From Oopsacas minuta (lineage: Eukaryota; Porifera; Hexactinellida; Lyssacinosida; Leucopsacidae), in the NCBI GenBank assembly GCA_024704765.1, contig JAKMXF010000111.1, forward strand, positions 822,619 to 886,618: a stretch of 64,000 bases of DNA, in the 5' to 3' direction. Of the stretch, positions 40,305 through 50,498 are shown one piece after another. Within the stretch, counting starts at the first letter, position 1, and the number at the start of each line of letters is the position of its first letter. Both the position numbers and the translations under genes were made by a program. Below the pieces are notes generated by a model. It made no database searches and was not told where the DNA came from. It saw nothing but the letters and a program-made list of their open reading frames with translations.

Positions 40305-41090
40305 CTGTCTATCTAGTGTTTAGACGTTAAGTTATGTGAATATAAGGGTTTGGTTAGTTTATGGCTAACATCTAGATAGCTCGAGTTAGCAAAATAAACA
40401 ATTCAAAACACATTTTAATAATTGCTGAATTCACAGTGATTTAATTCGGGCAATTACATAATTTATAGGAATTCTGTAATGTAGCTCTCTAGCAATTCAA
40501 TTACTTGCTCTAGAAATGTTTACCTCCGTTGCTAAGTTCTCGCTTTGTTTATTCTCATCAATTTCCTGAGAATTGAATGATTATATATATGCAGAATTTC
40601 AATATTTTTGAAATCAAATCGTACATTCATCTTAATAATCTTTCAACTTGTGTTCTTTATTGGAATTTTTACCATCTTAAGCTTCGGTCTGTTAGCTTAC
40701 AAATCTTTTCAATGAATCTAACCACTCTAAACTGTTGAACTTTGTGGATGAATGCATTACTTGTTCTTGTGACCACTCAAGAACGTTATGTATTATTTGC
40801 AACAGCTAAGCATTGTATTAAAATTATCACCTGCCTATTGAATTTGAATTCGAATTCTATTTATGATAGACACTGTATTTGTTTAGAACTTTTACTTGTC
40901 TGACTACCGTCCATAAGATCAACTAATAATATTTTAGCGACCATTGGATAAATTGTCTAATATTTTCTTGTTTCTACTAAAGCCTATTCTCCTATCTAGT
41001 TACAAGTGGTTGATATATTAATACACTACTGCCATCCTCTACTGCACATCAATAAAGCTCTAAGCTCACATCTCATCAACTAGGATAATC
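40305..41090. other. Intergenic between divergent NHL and SPATS2 genes
   Basis: 786 bases with no ORF or clear repeat. It must carry both promoters. An acceptor-like CAACTAG ends 7 bases before the SPATS2 start. Confidence 0.5.
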
Positions 41091-43079
41091 ATGAGCAAGA
41101 ATAGAATCAAGGAAAAGGAGTTCTTGGACCCTGCTACGAATCATGTGTTTGCAGACTACACTAAGAATGAACCTACAGACTTCATGGATCGGATCCATCA
41201 GGTAAATCGTCTCTGTCCTGGACAAAGCAAGCAGAACATCAACTACCTACTTCAAAGCAATAACTACGATGTGGGTCTGACTATACAACGAATAAACGAG
41301 GAAGGAGCAAAGGAACTTATCGGTGAATGGAGTAAAAGTACTTCTAAAAAGTCCAAAAAGAAAAAAGCTAATGCTCAAAAAGAGCAGACGACTATAATAC
41401 CAAATTCTAAACCTCAGAACAATATGGAAATTAGACCTGCCTCTGACTCAAGAACTACAAAACTCCCAAACTCTATTAGCCACAAGCCTACGACTGCCCC
41501 TCCTATACCCACTAACTCTCAGATAAATCCAAAAAGCAATTCATATCAACCTGCGCTTCCTGATACATACAATGATTCTCATCTGCAACCATCTCACCAT
41601 TTCAATCCAGATAATCTACAATCTCATAATAGTGTAGTCAATCAACGAGTCAGTCCTAATCTATCAACTGGTGGCTCTAGCAATGTACAGATCTTACTGC
41701 TTCAGTTACAAACTCAGAATTCCCAGCTTGCCCAATGGCAGGAAATGTTACAACAGAGAATGGACAATTCTCTTCAAATACTTCAGTTTGTGTTTGAACA
41801 GCTACAGAGCTCTCTATCAGAAAGACATCAGCTGTTATTTAGTAATTTAGAAAGTGGTAAATGGAAAGCTCAAGAAATATTCGAGCAAAGACGTAAATTA
41901 GCACAGAAACTAATAGCTCAAGCTAAGAAGGCTCCTACTGAACAAGCAGCTGAGAATATCAAACAATTTTTAGCAGATAAACACTGTGATCAGCAATTGA
42001 ATGACGTATATACTTTAGAGATTGAGCATGAAGCTCTCTTAACTGGCGTTCAATCTCTAGGAGATATAGTAAACTCTATCCCAATATATTCTAACTGGAC
42101 TCCTGGGTTAGGATCAGAACATGTCCCCTCCCATATTCCTGCTGTATACACTCAACCAATTCAGCAACCTATCCCATCTAAGTACCCACCTAAACAAGTT
42201 CATCCAATATACACAGTTCCAGATACTCATGTACTTCCTGTTCATAATTCTACTCAACCTCAACATGTATCAATATCACATACCTACTCAGAACCTGATC
42301 CTGTTCTATTCGATGGATACTTAGAGCAAGAACCAGCTCCTGACGTAGTCAATCTGACGTCACGTGTTATGGAGGTTACACTGAAAGATCCCTACTCTTC
42401 AGAGGCTAAGGCAGTTGATCTTAAGTCTCTAGCTAGCAAGACTAGTAAGGAAGAGCTAGAGGCAGCTAAGCTCAGAATGCAGGGGGTCCTAGATAAGCAG
42501 GGAAGGAGTATGATAGTAGCAGAGGCTAGGGGGAGAGGACCTGGAGGCAGACGAGGGGGCGAGAAGAGAGGAGGGAGAGCTGGAACCGGGAATAAACCGA
42601 GAGGGAAGTACAAAGAGCAGAGAGGACCTCAAAGATATCAGGATCAGGGTGATGAGAGACAGGACCAGTGGACAGGGTCACGAGACAATGGTCACGTGTG
42701 GAGTGCAGAGTTCACTTCTTCCAATCCAGATGAACCTGATACTGAAGCGTTGGACTCACATCTGTTCGTGAAGAGTCTCGAGCTAGTGAACCACAACTAT
42801 TCAGACGGAGAGACCGATGCTATAGATTATAACCCTATAGTCCCGAGCACTGAGTTTAATTCCTCGCAGCAAGATTATTCTCCTGAACAGCCTCCGTTAC
42901 AATCTACTACCACTTTCTTACCAACTGAGACTAAACAGATTGAAGCCACTGATCAACTACATGAACGTGACCCAGACAATACTGATGAACAAACTTCTAC
43001 TACTGACCCAGCGATTAACTGCGATAAATCCCCCGTAGCTAAACCTGCCACTAACTGGGGATTGGATGGTGATTGGTAG
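41091..43079 (+). CDS. SPATS2: SPATS2-like RNA-binding protein
   Basis: Intronless, 662 aa. The N-terminal 90 residues are the SPATS2/SPATS2L UBA-like fold: FMDRIHQVNRLCPGQSKQNI, LLQSNNYDVGLTIQRIN, then a basic KKSKKKK patch. The middle has Gln-rich coiled coil (about 195-330, QMLQQRMDNSLQIL-like). From about 480 comes an RGG/GR-rich stretch (RGRGPGGRRGGEKRGGR) suited to RNA binding. It ends in TNWGLDGDW. The biochemical role of the family is poorly defined; cytoplasmic RNP association is known for animal members. First of six plus-strand genes in a row. Confidence 0.85.
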   Translation: MSKNRIKEKEFLDPATNHVFADYTKNEPTDFMDRIHQVNRLCPGQSKQNINYLLQSNNYDVGLTIQRINEEGAKELIGEWSKSTSKKSKKKKANAQKEQTTIIPNSKPQNNMEIRPASDSRTTKLPNSISHKPTTAPPIPTNSQINPKSNSYQPALPDTYNDSHLQPSHHFNPDNLQSHNSVVNQRVSPNLSTGGSSNVQILLLQLQTQNSQLAQWQEMLQQRMDNSLQILQFVFEQLQSSLSERHQLLFSNLESGKWKAQEIFEQRRKLAQKLIAQAKKAPTEQAAENIKQFLADKHCDQQLNDVYTLEIEHEALLTGVQSLGDIVNSIPIYSNWTPGLGSEHVPSHIPAVYTQPIQQPIPSKYPPKQVHPIYTVPDTHVLPVHNSTQPQHVSISHTYSEPDPVLFDGYLEQEPAPDVVNLTSRVMEVTLKDPYSSEAKAVDLKSLASKTSKEELEAAKLRMQGVLDKQGRSMIVAEARGRGPGGRRGGEKRGGRAGTGNKPRGKYKEQRGPQRYQDQGDERQDQWTGSRDNGHVWSAEFTSSNPDEPDTEALDSHLFVKSLELVNHNYSDGETDAIDYNPIVPSTEFNSSQQDYSPEQPPLQSTTTFLPTETKQIEATDQLHERDPDNTDEQTSTTDPAINCDKSPVAKPATNWGLDGDW

Positions 43080-43395
43080 ATACAATCTTGTGATTGATAA
43101 ACTGTATAAATCTCTCGCTTAGGATAATCATTAGTAGTCATACTGTATTTTAATTTACTACCCTAGTTATTATATTAGGTTATTCTAGTAGATTGAGTGG
43201 AATGTCGCATTCACGTAATTCACACCTCATTTATCTTATTATAATACTGATTACATGAATGTGTTGTGTATCTTTCCTTTTATTTATCTAGCTCTATCAC
43301 AATTATTTATTTATTTATAATTTAACGAATTTTCTAAAATTTTAATACTCTTCAAGTACAAATATATACGTATTTATCGTTGATAGAGCTTAGAT
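43080..43395. other. Short intergenic spacer SPATS2-GID8
   Basis: 316 bases, very AT-rich, no ORF. GCTTAG ends 2 bases before the GID8 start. Confidence 0.5.
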
Positions 43396-44100
43396 ATGAG
43401 GGGTGCTGCTAGGACTAAGAGCACTATAACTGAGAATGCTAGGAGTATAAATAAGGAAGAATGGCTCAAGAAGATGGATAACACATCTATTGATAAACAG
43501 TTCCTTGATTCTGTTGTAATGGACTATCTGGTAAAGGAGGGTTTCCAAGATGTAGCTGAGATATTTTCTCAGGAGACTAGCACTCCTCTCCCGCCTGATT
43601 CCATATCTTTCCAACCGATTAAGGTAGCTGTTGAGAAGGGGAATGTAGGAGAAGCGATCTGCAGAACAAATGACATAGATCCTTCTATATTAGAAACTCA
43701 CCATGAATTGTTCTGTCATCTACAACAGTTACAAGTAATTACAATGATTAATAACGGTAATATTGATGCAGCTCTAGACATGGCACAAAATGAATTGAGG
43801 TACAGAGCGGAGGAAGATCCATCTTTTCTACCAGAGTTGGAAAAAACTATTTGTTTGTTAGCTTTCCACGACAAAACTGACTCTCCTTTCCACTACTTGA
43901 ACTCTCCACTGCATCGTATTAAGATAGCACACGAATTGAACTCTGTACTCCTCAATTCACACGGAATAGAGGGAGACAGCAAGCTCCATCATGTGCTGAA
44001 GTTTATAGACTGGTGTGAGAGAGAACTCACCTCTCTCTCTATCCCGCATGCTAAAATGACTGATGTAATAAAGGGGAATATTGAATTCCCACCACTTTAG
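43396..44100 (+). CDS. GID8: GID8 / TWA1, LisH-CTLH protein of the CTLH E3 ligase
   Basis: 234 aa, intronless, the usual family length. LisH motif LDSVVMDYLVKEGFQDVAEI (about 36-60) is followed by CTLH (AVEKGNVGEAICRTNDIDP) and the CRA region (LLAFHDKTDSPFHYLNSPLH) up to the C-terminus. It is a scaffold subunit of the GID/CTLH ubiquitin ligase. 143 bases separate it from the next gene in the same direction. The N-terminal 20 residues before EEWLKKM are divergent, so the true start might lie at an internal Met. Confidence 0.95.
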   Translation: MRGAARTKSTITENARSINKEEWLKKMDNTSIDKQFLDSVVMDYLVKEGFQDVAEIFSQETSTPLPPDSISFQPIKVAVEKGNVGEAICRTNDIDPSILETHHELFCHLQQLQVITMINNGNIDAALDMAQNELRYRAEEDPSFLPELEKTICLLAFHDKTDSPFHYLNSPLHRIKIAHELNSVLLNSHGIEGDSKLHHVLKFIDWCERELTSLSIPHAKMTDVIKGNIEFPPL

Positions 44101-44242
44101 TTACTTTATATCTCAAATACTTATTTCACATTCTTCTAGTGTAAATTATTAATTGAATGACTTGAATATAAGGATACAGTATTACTCGTGAAATATTCTT
44201 AATAATCGATGTTATAGCATTACTTCTGGATGATAGGATAAA

Positions 44243-45460
44243 ATGATTAGATCGTTTCGCTTGTTCAGATCATTCCATATATCAAGAAGAAATCTTGTCT
44301 TCAATCGTCATGGAATATCTGACTTGTTGAAAACATTTCCTACCTATAGCTCCAAACAATACACTCATTCCTCTCCTCTCAATACTATGATAGAATCATT
44401 AGTAGATTCATATAAACCTCTACAGTTAGAAGGTAAAATCATATTTATGAAATCTCTAGTTGATAATATTCCTAAACATTCTGATACATTGAAAGATATC
44501 GCTACCACTCACGGTGATGATCCGTGTACACAGTTTATACACACAATAGCATTACATCCTAAAGGGTTAGAGCTTGTATTAGAACTTAGGACAGATTTGA
44601 AACAAATAAATACTTTTTTAAACAAAGAAATTGATTATATCACTGAGCTAACAAACTCTATCCACCAGGTGGTCAGCTTATGGTCACGTCGTGCATTTCT
44701 CACATTCAGACTGGTAACAACAGATAGTCCTGTTGAGCTAGTAGATAACATAATACAATCAGAAGCAGTACATCCATTATCTGGGAAAGAAGAATTCAAC
44801 AAACGTGTAACCAACGGTATGTGTTATGCAGTTACACATGATCAGCTGTCTCCTAATATACCTATATCCATGGCATATTGTGGCCTAATAGATTATTTCC
44901 CTACCCACATACAACCTGTACTAAATGGAGCGGGTTTCAAACCGAATATACTACAAAATCCTAGTACAGCTTGTTTCTATACAATATCAAATGCTCATGT
45001 AGGATTTAGTGGTACTGAAGTATCTCATCAGTTGATTAAATATGCTGTCAATTCTATCAGTACTAGATTTCCCTCTGTTTGTACATTCGTCACTCTATCC
45101 CCTATTCCACAATTCCGTAATTGGCTAGTTGATAATAACATATTATTCTGTGATCAACTTGAGGTGTATTCTGCGAATAAGCGCAGAGAATTACTGAGTG
45201 AATGTGCTAAATATCTAGTTAAGGCTAAGAGAGGGAAACGAGTATTTGATCCTGTTGCTAATTTCCATCTGAAGAATGGTGCTATTCTAAGGAAGATAAA
45301 TTGGCTAGCTAATCCTAATGAGAGAGGAATACAACAATCCTTTGGTATAATGGCTAATTATTTATACGAAGTAGATTATCAGGAGAAGAATCGTATCCGT
45401 TATTTACAAGATGGTATTGTAAGTATTTCTGAGGATATTAAACAACTCCTTCATAAGTAG
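44243..45460 (+). CDS. MLYCD: Malonyl-CoA decarboxylase
   Basis: Converts malonyl-CoA to acetyl-CoA and CO2, relieving inhibition of fatty-acid oxidation. 405 aa, intronless. The start MIRSFRLFRSFHISRRNL is a good mitochondrial presequence. Family blocks: SEAVHPLSGKEEFNKRV, FYTISNAHVGFSGTEVSHQL, FVTLSPIPQFRNWL, and FDPVANFHLKNGAILRKINW with the catalytic-type Ser (SPIP) and His (NFHL). It is about 90 residues shorter than vertebrate forms, mainly because the segment between FRNWL and NFHL is short. No clear C-terminal peroxisomal SKL (it ends LLHK). Confidence 0.95.
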   Translation: MIRSFRLFRSFHISRRNLVFNRHGISDLLKTFPTYSSKQYTHSSPLNTMIESLVDSYKPLQLEGKIIFMKSLVDNIPKHSDTLKDIATTHGDDPCTQFIHTIALHPKGLELVLELRTDLKQINTFLNKEIDYITELTNSIHQVVSLWSRRAFLTFRLVTTDSPVELVDNIIQSEAVHPLSGKEEFNKRVTNGMCYAVTHDQLSPNIPISMAYCGLIDYFPTHIQPVLNGAGFKPNILQNPSTACFYTISNAHVGFSGTEVSHQLIKYAVNSISTRFPSVCTFVTLSPIPQFRNWLVDNNILFCDQLEVYSANKRRELLSECAKYLVKAKRGKRVFDPVANFHLKNGAILRKINWLANPNERGIQQSFGIMANYLYEVDYQEKNRIRYLQDGIVSISEDIKQLLHK

Positions 45461-45683
45461 TTATTATCTCAGCTGTGTTTAAATCAATTTTTTGATTGTT
45501 TGTTTAGCTAATTGATGCTCTACGAGTTAATACCTGTATGCTGTACTATTTGTATGAATTAATTATCGATAAATATTGATAATTATACGTATTTATCGAT
45601 ATTTATCACAATAGTTTATGAGGTTACATAAGCTAGTAGTATCATCATACAAATTATTAGCTCTCTCTTTCCATCCCAGCCCT

Positions 45684-46457
45684 ATGTCTGATACAGGAGA
45701 TTTTCTAGTTTTCATTCCACCCGATCTAACTTCTGCAAAACCTATTCGACTCTATTCGAATCCAATGTGTCCCTTCTCACAGCGTATACGTCTGTCCCTA
45801 CGTGCAAAACAAGTAGATTTCAGTCAGTACTTTGTCCACCTGGTTAGAAAACCAGAATGGTTCTTACAACTGAACCCTCATGGCACCACCCCTACTCTGG
45901 AGCATAAAGGACAGATAATTCCTGACTCTAAAATAGGCATGGAGTATATCGATGAGTGTTTCACTTGTGACAGACGTCTCTTGAGCGTAGATCCGATGGA
46001 GCGAGCACAACAGAAAATATATGTTGAGGAATTTGGTAGTAAATTCCTTCCCTCATTTTTCAAAGTATTGAAGGCAGGAGATCCTGATGGTTCAGGATTT
46101 CTTGGTATCAAAAATTATCTAATTTATTTCAATGAGTTCCTTAACAAGAGAGATCTGCCTCTTGTTTCTGGGGAGGAGCCTGGTTTCCCTGACTATGCAA
46201 TATACCCATTCTTTGAAAGGTTGGAAGGATTAGCAACTGTTTTCTCCAAAGATTTATTGGTCTGGCTACAAGATCAAGCCCACGAGAGTGTTCCATTATT
46301 CTTCGAGTTTATTTCTACTATGCAGAAGGACCCTCCTGTACAAGCTACAGCTCTAACCTCAGAACAACACGCTTCTCATTACAAGAGCTTTAAGCTGGGA
46401 GTACCCAAATACTGTGTAGATTCTACTACTCCTCTATACACAGCTCCACCTAAATAG
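45684..46457 (+). CDS. GSTO1: Omega-class glutathione transferase
   Basis: Glutathione-dependent thioltransferase/dehydroascorbate reductase family. Thioredoxin-like N-domain with IRLYSNPMCPFSQRIRL; the active-site Cys of omega GSTs is present (MCPF). Also KPEWFLQLNPHGTTPTLE and PDSKIGMEYIDE (glutathione-binding Ser-like position). The helical C-domain contains GEEPGFPDYAIYPFFERLE. I prefer ATG 45684 (257 aa, normal length) over 45618 because a pyrimidine-rich acceptor (CTCTCTTTCCATCCCAG) ends 4 bases before it. The upstream ATG would add 22 residues and cannot be excluded. Confidence 0.9.
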   Translation: MSDTGDFLVFIPPDLTSAKPIRLYSNPMCPFSQRIRLSLRAKQVDFSQYFVHLVRKPEWFLQLNPHGTTPTLEHKGQIIPDSKIGMEYIDECFTCDRRLLSVDPMERAQQKIYVEEFGSKFLPSFFKVLKAGDPDGSGFLGIKNYLIYFNEFLNKRDLPLVSGEEPGFPDYAIYPFFERLEGLATVFSKDLLVWLQDQAHESVPLFFEFISTMQKDPPVQATALTSEQHASHYKSFKLGVPKYCVDSTTPLYTAPPK

Positions 46458-46632
46458 TCACATACACCTTATTCGAGAAAAAATGATTTTATCTTCCTTA
46501 ATCATTAGACTTAGATTTATAGAATACACCTTAATATAGTTTGAATTTATAAATTCTATTCTTTCTAAAAGGTGATAACTGTTTCCACTTTCAATGATTT
46601 ATTTTGATATTTCCCTTTCTTGTTAGTTAGAA

Positions 46633-48264
46633 ATGCCAAACATAGGATTTCATTTCGAGAAGATACCAATCCCTAGTTTGAGAGCTTACTCCTACTTCAG
46701 CTGTCTGAGTCTGTTAACTGCTCTCAGCTATTACTGTTGCTTCTCTAAGGAGAGTTTCACTCTAACATTCACAAATCAGCCCTGGTGCACAGCTGCTGTA
46801 CTTAACATGTGTTATTGTACCTGGTTCTTAATTCTAGCCAGCATCAAGGAGCATATATTCGGACCTATACGGAACCAGGAGATTGAAAATATCCAAGATA
46901 CTTTCTGGAATTTTGTATTCCACAAGTGTATTTTTGTATTCGGTGTTCTGAATGTACAGAACATGTTAAAATTCATATGCTGGATGGGTTGGTTAGGGGT
47001 ATTAGGCTCTCTGCATATTCTAACACAGCTGTGTATAGATCGTAGTGATGACATAAGTCTTAGGAGGAGACAGAGTGGGGAGACTCAAGTTAAGATTCTT
47101 CTTCTGCTGTTATGTATTCTATCTTGTTGCGGTTTGCTTGTGTATGCAGCCATGTCTATTGGCTACTTCCTGGGATTAAACTACATGGCTTTGTTAGCTG
47201 CTGAACTTATCATAGTAATATCTAAAGTACTACAGACTATTATAGAACAACAAATACACGTGTGGAACTTCAATCATCCTGAGCAGGTCTGGGAGAATAA
47301 GTTTGTGTATTTACACTACACAGAGATTGTCTTCTCACTACTTACCTTGTCTATAGACTTTGCACACCACATACATATGTTGCTGTGGGTGGACATGTTT
47401 TTGAGCATGGCTAGTTTAGTACTACTCATGAAACTACGGTTCTTATACCAAGAAATTTACCAGAAGCTGGAGAAGCATAGAAGTCATTGGACAATCACAC
47501 ATAACATACAGAACCTGTTGGATAGGGTGGAGCCTAGGCGTGAGAAGTGTACTATCTGTTGGGATAATATTAATCCAGGTCGTATTCTGCGGTGTGGTCA
47601 CGTGTTTCATACCCCGTGTCTTTATACATGGCTACGGGACCATCAGACATGTCCCGTGTGTAGAGAAGACTTGTTTTATTTATTTGGTACTAGTTTTCAG
47701 TTAGAGAACGCTCTTTCTCTCCTTACACGTCTAACTGGTACCGGTAGGGGAGCTCCACATAGGAGAAACTTATTTATTTTCGCAGGCTCCACTTTAGCCA
47801 GCTGGCTGCCTAATTTCTCAGTAGAGGTTGTAGATAATGAAGTGTTACATTCTGTACATGTGTTATCCACAAGAGATCTTCACATGATGGCATCACAGAT
47901 CCATCAAGTGTTCCCGAATATATCTACATACGTCATTCTATTAGACCTATCTCAGACTAATTCTATGTCTATGACTGTAGATAATATAGTACAGGGTAAC
48001 TTCTATTCTCCTGATCTGGGAGATTCGGCTAATAAAGGTAGTTTTGATAATGAAACACGTAAAAAGGAATGTCGAGAAGTTCTAGAACAAAATGTTGTAA
48101 CGATAGATGATGGAAATGAAACAACAGAGAGAGAATCTATACATCCTTGTCAATGGGCAGATCACACAGATGAGAGAGAGAACATGTTGGAACGAAAGAG
48201 AGACTGGCTAATTAGATTGAATAAGAATAGATTTCTAGATAAGTACCCTAATGAAAAACTTTAA
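46633..48264 (+). CDS. AMFR: AMFR/gp78-type ER membrane ubiquitin ligase
   Basis: ER-associated degradation E3. 543 aa, intronless. The N-terminal half has five to seven membrane segments with gp78 words (FWNFVFHKCIFVFGVLNVQN, SIDFAHHIHMLLW, LSMASLVLLMKLRFLYQE). RING-H2 about 307-345: CTICWDN...CGHVFHTPCL...CPVC. The conserved LASWLPNFSVEV precedes a CUE domain (about 413-455, MMASQIHQVFPNISTYVILL). It ends with a G2BR-like E2-binding helix (ERENMLERKRDWLIRLNKNR). The C-terminal p97/VCP-binding VIM helix of vertebrate gp78 is absent: the chain stops about 10 residues after G2BR. A strong acceptor (TTTCCCTTTCTTGTTAG) lies just before the ATG. Confidence 0.95.
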   Translation: MPNIGFHFEKIPIPSLRAYSYFSCLSLLTALSYYCCFSKESFTLTFTNQPWCTAAVLNMCYCTWFLILASIKEHIFGPIRNQEIENIQDTFWNFVFHKCIFVFGVLNVQNMLKFICWMGWLGVLGSLHILTQLCIDRSDDISLRRRQSGETQVKILLLLLCILSCCGLLVYAAMSIGYFLGLNYMALLAAELIIVISKVLQTIIEQQIHVWNFNHPEQVWENKFVYLHYTEIVFSLLTLSIDFAHHIHMLLWVDMFLSMASLVLLMKLRFLYQEIYQKLEKHRSHWTITHNIQNLLDRVEPRREKCTICWDNINPGRILRCGHVFHTPCLYTWLRDHQTCPVCREDLFYLFGTSFQLENALSLLTRLTGTGRGAPHRRNLFIFAGSTLASWLPNFSVEVVDNEVLHSVHVLSTRDLHMMASQIHQVFPNISTYVILLDLSQTNSMSMTVDNIVQGNFYSPDLGDSANKGSFDNETRKKECREVLEQNVVTIDDGNETTERESIHPCQWADHTDERENMLERKRDWLIRLNKNRFLDKYPNEKL

Positions 48265-50498
48265 CCTAGAGTCCCAGATATATATTCTCTAATAAATTCT
48301 ACTTTGAGTGCTGTGCAATTCTATCTTATACACATTTAATACCCTTTTATTTCCCGGAATATTTAAGTTATGAAGCCATAACGAATAGTATATTAAATTT
48401 ATATACGTAAAATACTATCACAAATATTTAAATATTTTATTACGTTTAGAGGTTCAGAACATAATTAACATGTATCAATTTTTGAATTCTTTTTACATAA
48501 GTATAAATAGGCAAATGTACAGACGCATTAATATAATTCAAACTCAAAACGAGAATATTCTTATACTCTAAATAACCAACAAATATGAGATTATAGCAAG
48601 CGGTTATAACAATATTACGATAATGGAATAGATCTTTGTTAACAGATATACCTCATACTAGTTGGTTTTGTGTTTGAGCGTGAGCCACCTTGAAAACCTA
48701 CAAAATGTAAATGATACGTTGTAATTAGTTGTATAGTACTCGTTGATGACAGCGAATCGCAACCAACTGTCAATGAAACTATATTTTTAATCTGTATAAA
48801 ATGGCTTATGTGAGGTTGCAAATAATTCATTTTCCATTGTGCATTGACTCTGGTAGCATACAATAATTATATATTCTAGTTGCTGTGGGAGACATTGGTA
48901 TACAGAAACTGTCAGGTATATAATAGTATGTATTTTTGCATGTAATCTCGTCATATTGATTCGGGTATTAGCGGTATTACGGCCGTATCTGTTTATATTT
49001 AAAACGGTGTGCATTTGTGATGGGAGGATGTCTATTTTTCAGGATTGTGTTTTATTACGTATGAACGGCTCCCTCGCTAACCTATCCAACATCCAATATA
49101 GTTAGCATCATTCTCAAATTGAAAACATATATAACTGATATCTCTAGAAACGATTAGACCTTATTTATCTTACTAACATTTACATGAGAACTCAAATCAC
49201 TTCCTAAAATTAATTGACAACAGATATTGGTCAGGTATTATCTAAATTAGATTAGATAGCGTCTCGAGAGAGCTTTCAATCCTAAGAATTAGATTCTGGT
49301 CCTTCAGATATCAATTGAAATTGATATCACAAAAGTACTACGTATATGACTCGATGGTATAGGGCCATATAATACATGTCAATACTGGTAATATTCACCA
49401 TAATATGTCTCAGGAATTCAAATTATAATTATTAAGTATCACCATTATGACTATAATGTAGAATATGTACGTGCTGTCTTATATCATTCTACTTCCGTTA
49501 GATTACCACACAAATCAGCGGAATAACCATTATTCAAGCTATTTCAATCCAAAATTGTTATAATATTAATGACGTATATTTATATGGACTAGAATCCGTC
49601 TCTCAAGTATTTGCTAGATCTCAAGAATACCAAATGAAATCAATTCATGCTAAACAGCTCTTTCAAAATACTATTCAGGCAAAAACACAATTTATGTAAC
49701 ATAAGTACCATCATGTGAGGTTATAACGTTACTAGTATAACCTGAGTAATAAATCCAAGATCATTTCCATCTTCATGAATATTTTGAATTATTCAAGTGT
49801 AGTATCTGTTTCCATCTTAATGATGGTTTAATGTATTTTATTGGCTTTTAAATCTCATCTGTATCAGTTAACGGACACATAAGAATTTTAATAATATCTA
49901 GCGATCATATCTGAATTATTCCTGAGATTTGGTGAAGATAATCAATACTTGTAGGATGTAGTTAGTGTAGTACAAATGCGTAATTTAGTTAATTGGAAGT
50001 TGATTTGATTTGGTATCGAAGCAGTTTTAAATTCGCATTCTGCAATTTCTCTTAATTAATATACAAATTAAAATACAAGAAATATTTGTGGCAGCCTTGC
50101 GTATTAATGAAAATACCGCAGTTTATTATTCCTATTCATAATAATCAATATGTTGTAAGCAGGTAGTTCACTCGTCGTTTTACATATAAAGATTATGCAT
50201 TCTGATCTGAAGACGAATATTTAGGTTATGAGACAAAACCAAAAATATTCTCAAGTTACAATATCCACGGCAAATTTAAAAATGCAATCTGTTGGTTACT
50301 GTATAAGGCCTTAGTTAGTCGTTACATCACTTATTAACTGGCACACTGTTATAATATAATATCAGGTCAGTACAGCGTACGAATTGTAGATATATATAAA
50401 GCAATAGGCCGTGTATGAATGAAGGTAATTAGGTAGAGCATTATAAACTGTGTCAATATTAAACATATTAAACTATTCTCGAGACAGGTGAGATACAA
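48265..50498. other. Long intergenic region upstream of ABLIM
   Basis: 2.2 kb with no long ORF. It is the largest spacer in the 41-53 kb gene row and may hold ABLIM regulatory DNA or a 5' exon. A minus-strand exon-like patch at about 48653-48697 has a TTTTGTAG acceptor and GTATAT donor, but no partner exons were found. Confidence 0.45.

Noticed and set aside
45618-45683. N-terminal extension of the omega GST as a targeting peptide
   Set aside because: A strong acceptor-like tract ends 4 bases before the internal ATG, and the shorter protein has the normal family length; kept only as an alternative.
48639-48863. Minus-strand gene in the spacer before ABLIM
   Set aside because: Only one short exon-like patch (about 45 bases) with no joinable neighbours; insufficient support.
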